A stretch of 64,000 bases of DNA from Methylobacterium mesophilicum SR1.6/6 (GTDB taxonomy: Bacteria; Pseudomonadota; Alphaproteobacteria; Rhizobiales; Beijerinckiaceae). The position numbers and the translations under genes are program-made. The notes beneath the pieces were generated by a model, which did no database searches, was not told where the DNA came from, and worked only from the letters and a program-made list of their open reading frames with translations. Every line of letters starts with the position of its first letter. Positions within the stretch are counted from its first letter, which is position 1. The stretch is from NCBI RefSeq assembly GCF_000364445.2, contig NZ_CP043538.1:4545447-4609446 (forward strand), in the 5' to 3' direction. This document shows positions 62,563 through 64,000 of this stretch, piece after piece.

Positions 62563-64000
62563 TCAGTTCTTCCCGGCCGGCGGCGTCGTGGCGGTCGGCA
62601 CGTTTGCCGCCTGCTTCTCCGGGTTCTTCACCTGGCTGTAGGCGACGTTGGCGAAGGTGCCGATCACCGCGGGCCAGCTCGGCTTGCCGTATTGCGGGTC
62701 GTCGCGACCCACCTTGCAGAAGGCCGTTGTCAGCGCGTTGACGACGTCGTCGTCGGTGGCGCCCGTCGAGGCTCCCTTGATCTGCGGCACCAGCCGGACC
62801 AGCGTCGGCACGAAGTCCTGCTGCTTCACGCCCCTGAGGGTGTCCTGCACCTTGAGCTGGTCGAACGCAGCCTTCAGCTTGTCCTGCTCGATCTCCGCGC
62901 AGGGGGCGGTGCCGGCCAGCATGGTCTTGGTGGCGGCGCGGGCATCCGAGGCCTTGTCGCCGGTCACCGGCGGAGCCTTGTTGCCCCACGAGTTGCGGAT
63001 GTAGTCGGTGACGTTCTTCACCTCGACGTCCGTCATCTGCTGGCCGATCGCCACCATCGGAGCGAGGCCGCTCTGGGCCGCGAGGCCGCCGTAGATCACC
63101 CGCAACACCGTCTCGGGCCCCTCGGACTGGACGGAGGTGTTGCCCGCGAGCGCCGGCACCGCGCCCTCGATTCCCTTCCCGTCGGGCTGGTGGCAGGAGG
63201 AGCAGTAGGTCAGGTAGGTCGAGGCGCCTGGCGCCCCGGGGGCGTCGAAGGCCGCGAGGTCCTTGGCCTTGTAGGTCTGCTTGGCGGGGATCGTGCGCAG
63301 GTAGGCGACCATCGCCTTGAGATCCTCCTCCTTCACCTTGGAGAGGGATTCCATGATGGTCTGGCGCATCGGGCCGGCCGCGACGCCGGGTCGGTCGCCC
63401 GGGGCGGTGCCGGTCTTGAGGTAGGTGACCACCTGCTCGTCGGTCCAGGCGCCGATGCCCTGATGGCCGTCCGGCGTGATGTTGGGAGCATACCAGCCGT
63501 CGATCACGCCGCCGCCGAAACGGCCGGCAAAGCTTGAATTACCGACGATCTTATTCTCGTTGTGACACATGGCGCAGTGGCCGAGCCCCTCCACGAGGTA
63601 GCCCCCGCGGTTCACCTCGGCGCTGGCGCCCGGATCCGGCTTGAAGCGCTCCTCAGTGAAGAACGCCGTCCGCCACGTGACCAGCGCGGTGCGGACGTTG
63701 AACGGGAACGGGATCTGGCTTTCCTTGCGCTTCTCGCTGACCGCCGGAATCGATTGCAGATAGGCCCAGATCGCCTTCGTGTCCTCGTCGCTGACCTTGG
63801 TGTACCAAGCGAACGGGAAGGCCGGGTACAGGTAGCCAACATGCTTGCTGTAACCCTGCCGGAACGACTTCTCGAAGTCGGCGTAGGCGTAATCGCCGAG
63901 CCCGGTCTCCTTATCGGGGGTCAGGTTGGGGGTCATGATCACGCCGAAGGGCATGTTGAGCGCGTAGTTCCCGGCGAGGTACTTGCCGCCCGGCGCCGTG
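62563..64000 (-). CDS. Multihaem cytochrome c (alcohol dehydrogenase-type subunit), 5' partial
   Basis: The frame is open to the right edge, so the N-terminus is outside the window. At least 478 residues are visible with two CxxCH haem sites, GHCAMCHNE and YCSSCHQPDGKG, and the first haem domain would lie beyond the edge. The body (PFGVIMTPNLTPDKETGLGDYAYADFEKSFRQGYSKHVGYLYPAFPF...) matches the three-haem cytochrome subunits of membrane alcohol/aldehyde dehydrogenases. A C-terminal domain of about 130 residues (DKASDARAATKTMLAGTAPCAEIEQDKLKAAFDQLKV...) beyond the haem domains is unusual and unrecognised. Electron acceptor role in the periplasm is inferred. Confidence 0.88.
   Translation of the reverse strand, partial: TAPGGKYLAGNYALNMPFGVIMTPNLTPDKETGLGDYAYADFEKSFRQGYSKHVGYLYPAFPFAWYTKVSDEDTKAIWAYLQSIPAVSEKRKESQIPFPFNVRTALVTWRTAFFTEERFKPDPGASAEVNRGGYLVEGLGHCAMCHNENKIVGNSSFAGRFGGGVIDGWYAPNITPDGHQGIGAWTDEQVVTYLKTGTAPGDRPGVAAGPMRQTIMESLSKVKEEDLKAMVAYLRTIPAKQTYKAKDLAAFDAPGAPGASTYLTYCSSCHQPDGKGIEGAVPALAGNTSVQSEGPETVLRVIYGGLAAQSGLAPMVAIGQQMTDVEVKNVTDYIRNSWGNKAPPVTGDKASDARAATKTMLAGTAPCAEIEQDKLKAAFDQLKVQDTLRGVKQQDFVPTLVRLVPQIKGASTGATDDDVVNALTTAFCKVGRDDPQYGKPSWPAVIGTFANVAYSQVKNPEKQAANVPTATTPPAGKN

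Overview
The window is chromosomal DNA of very high GC content from an alphaproteobacterium, most likely a Methylobacterium/Methylorubrum relative. The signs are GC-rich codon use throughout, the DivK/PleD pair, an ATP12-family chaperone, alphaproteobacterial flagellar genes (motE, a DUF6468-type gene, fliM, fliL next to flgF-G-A-H) and small alphaproteobacterial families (DUF1192, DUF3572, DUF3775, DUF6894). No rRNA, tRNA, CRISPR array, integrase or intact transposase was found. The genus is an inference.

Layout. 1-3743: end of a peptide-type ABC ATPase gene, deoB, a DUF1192 gene and a leucine-rich-repeat/protein-kinase fusion, tightly packed on the plus strand. 3761-4360: isochorismatase-type hydrolase. 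4486-11444: flagellar block with two divergent operons, fliL-fliM-DUF6468-motE on the minus strand and flgF-flgG-flgA-flgH on the plus strand. The gap between them holds a CtrA-type box and a sigma-54-type promoter. 11451-18457: a frameshifted Tat-exported oxidoreductase, a PAP2 phosphatase, an HxT RNA ligase/phosphoesterase, an SPL-type radical SAM protein, an AlgX/AlgJ-like protein, a glutathionyl-hydroquinone reductase and small exported proteins. 18543-20386: thioredoxin-TPR (CnoX-like), LON-domain and Trm112-like genes. 20873-30637: an exported protein, a SpoIIAA-like protein, priA, an MFS carrier, an App1-like protein, DUF3775, a large exported protein of unknown function and a CorC/HlyC-type protein. 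30832-39242: an aminotransferase, a cysteine-cluster protein, glutathione peroxidase, ATP12, a HAD phosphatase, an alpha/beta hydrolase, an RluA-type pseudouridine synthase and a Nudix hydrolase.

39363-47034 is the most distinctive part, a metal/cofactor uptake island. A cobalamin riboswitch is followed, about 225 bases on, by an AT-rich perfect inverted repeat and then a TonB-dependent receptor gene overlapping a PepSY-TM gene. Converging on these is a ZnuD-like TonB receptor, and diverging from that receptor is a ZigA-type COG0523 GTPase. Their shared intergenic region carries repeated AT-rich operator-like motifs. The simplest reading is a zinc-starvation (Zur-type) regulon with an extra B12 riboswitch.

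47045-64000: a MarR regulator, a stand-alone receiver protein, divergent bioA and bioF, an OsmC protein and a methyltransferase, then divK and pleD (cell-cycle control). Next come a decayed autotransporter gene, accA with an overlapping DUF1796-type gene, a GNAT acetyltransferase abutting a remnant of an MFS carrier, an L,D-transpeptidase lipoprotein, an L-talarate/galactarate-dehydratase-like enolase, a Pmp3/YqaE peptide, and a multihaem cytochrome c running off the right edge.
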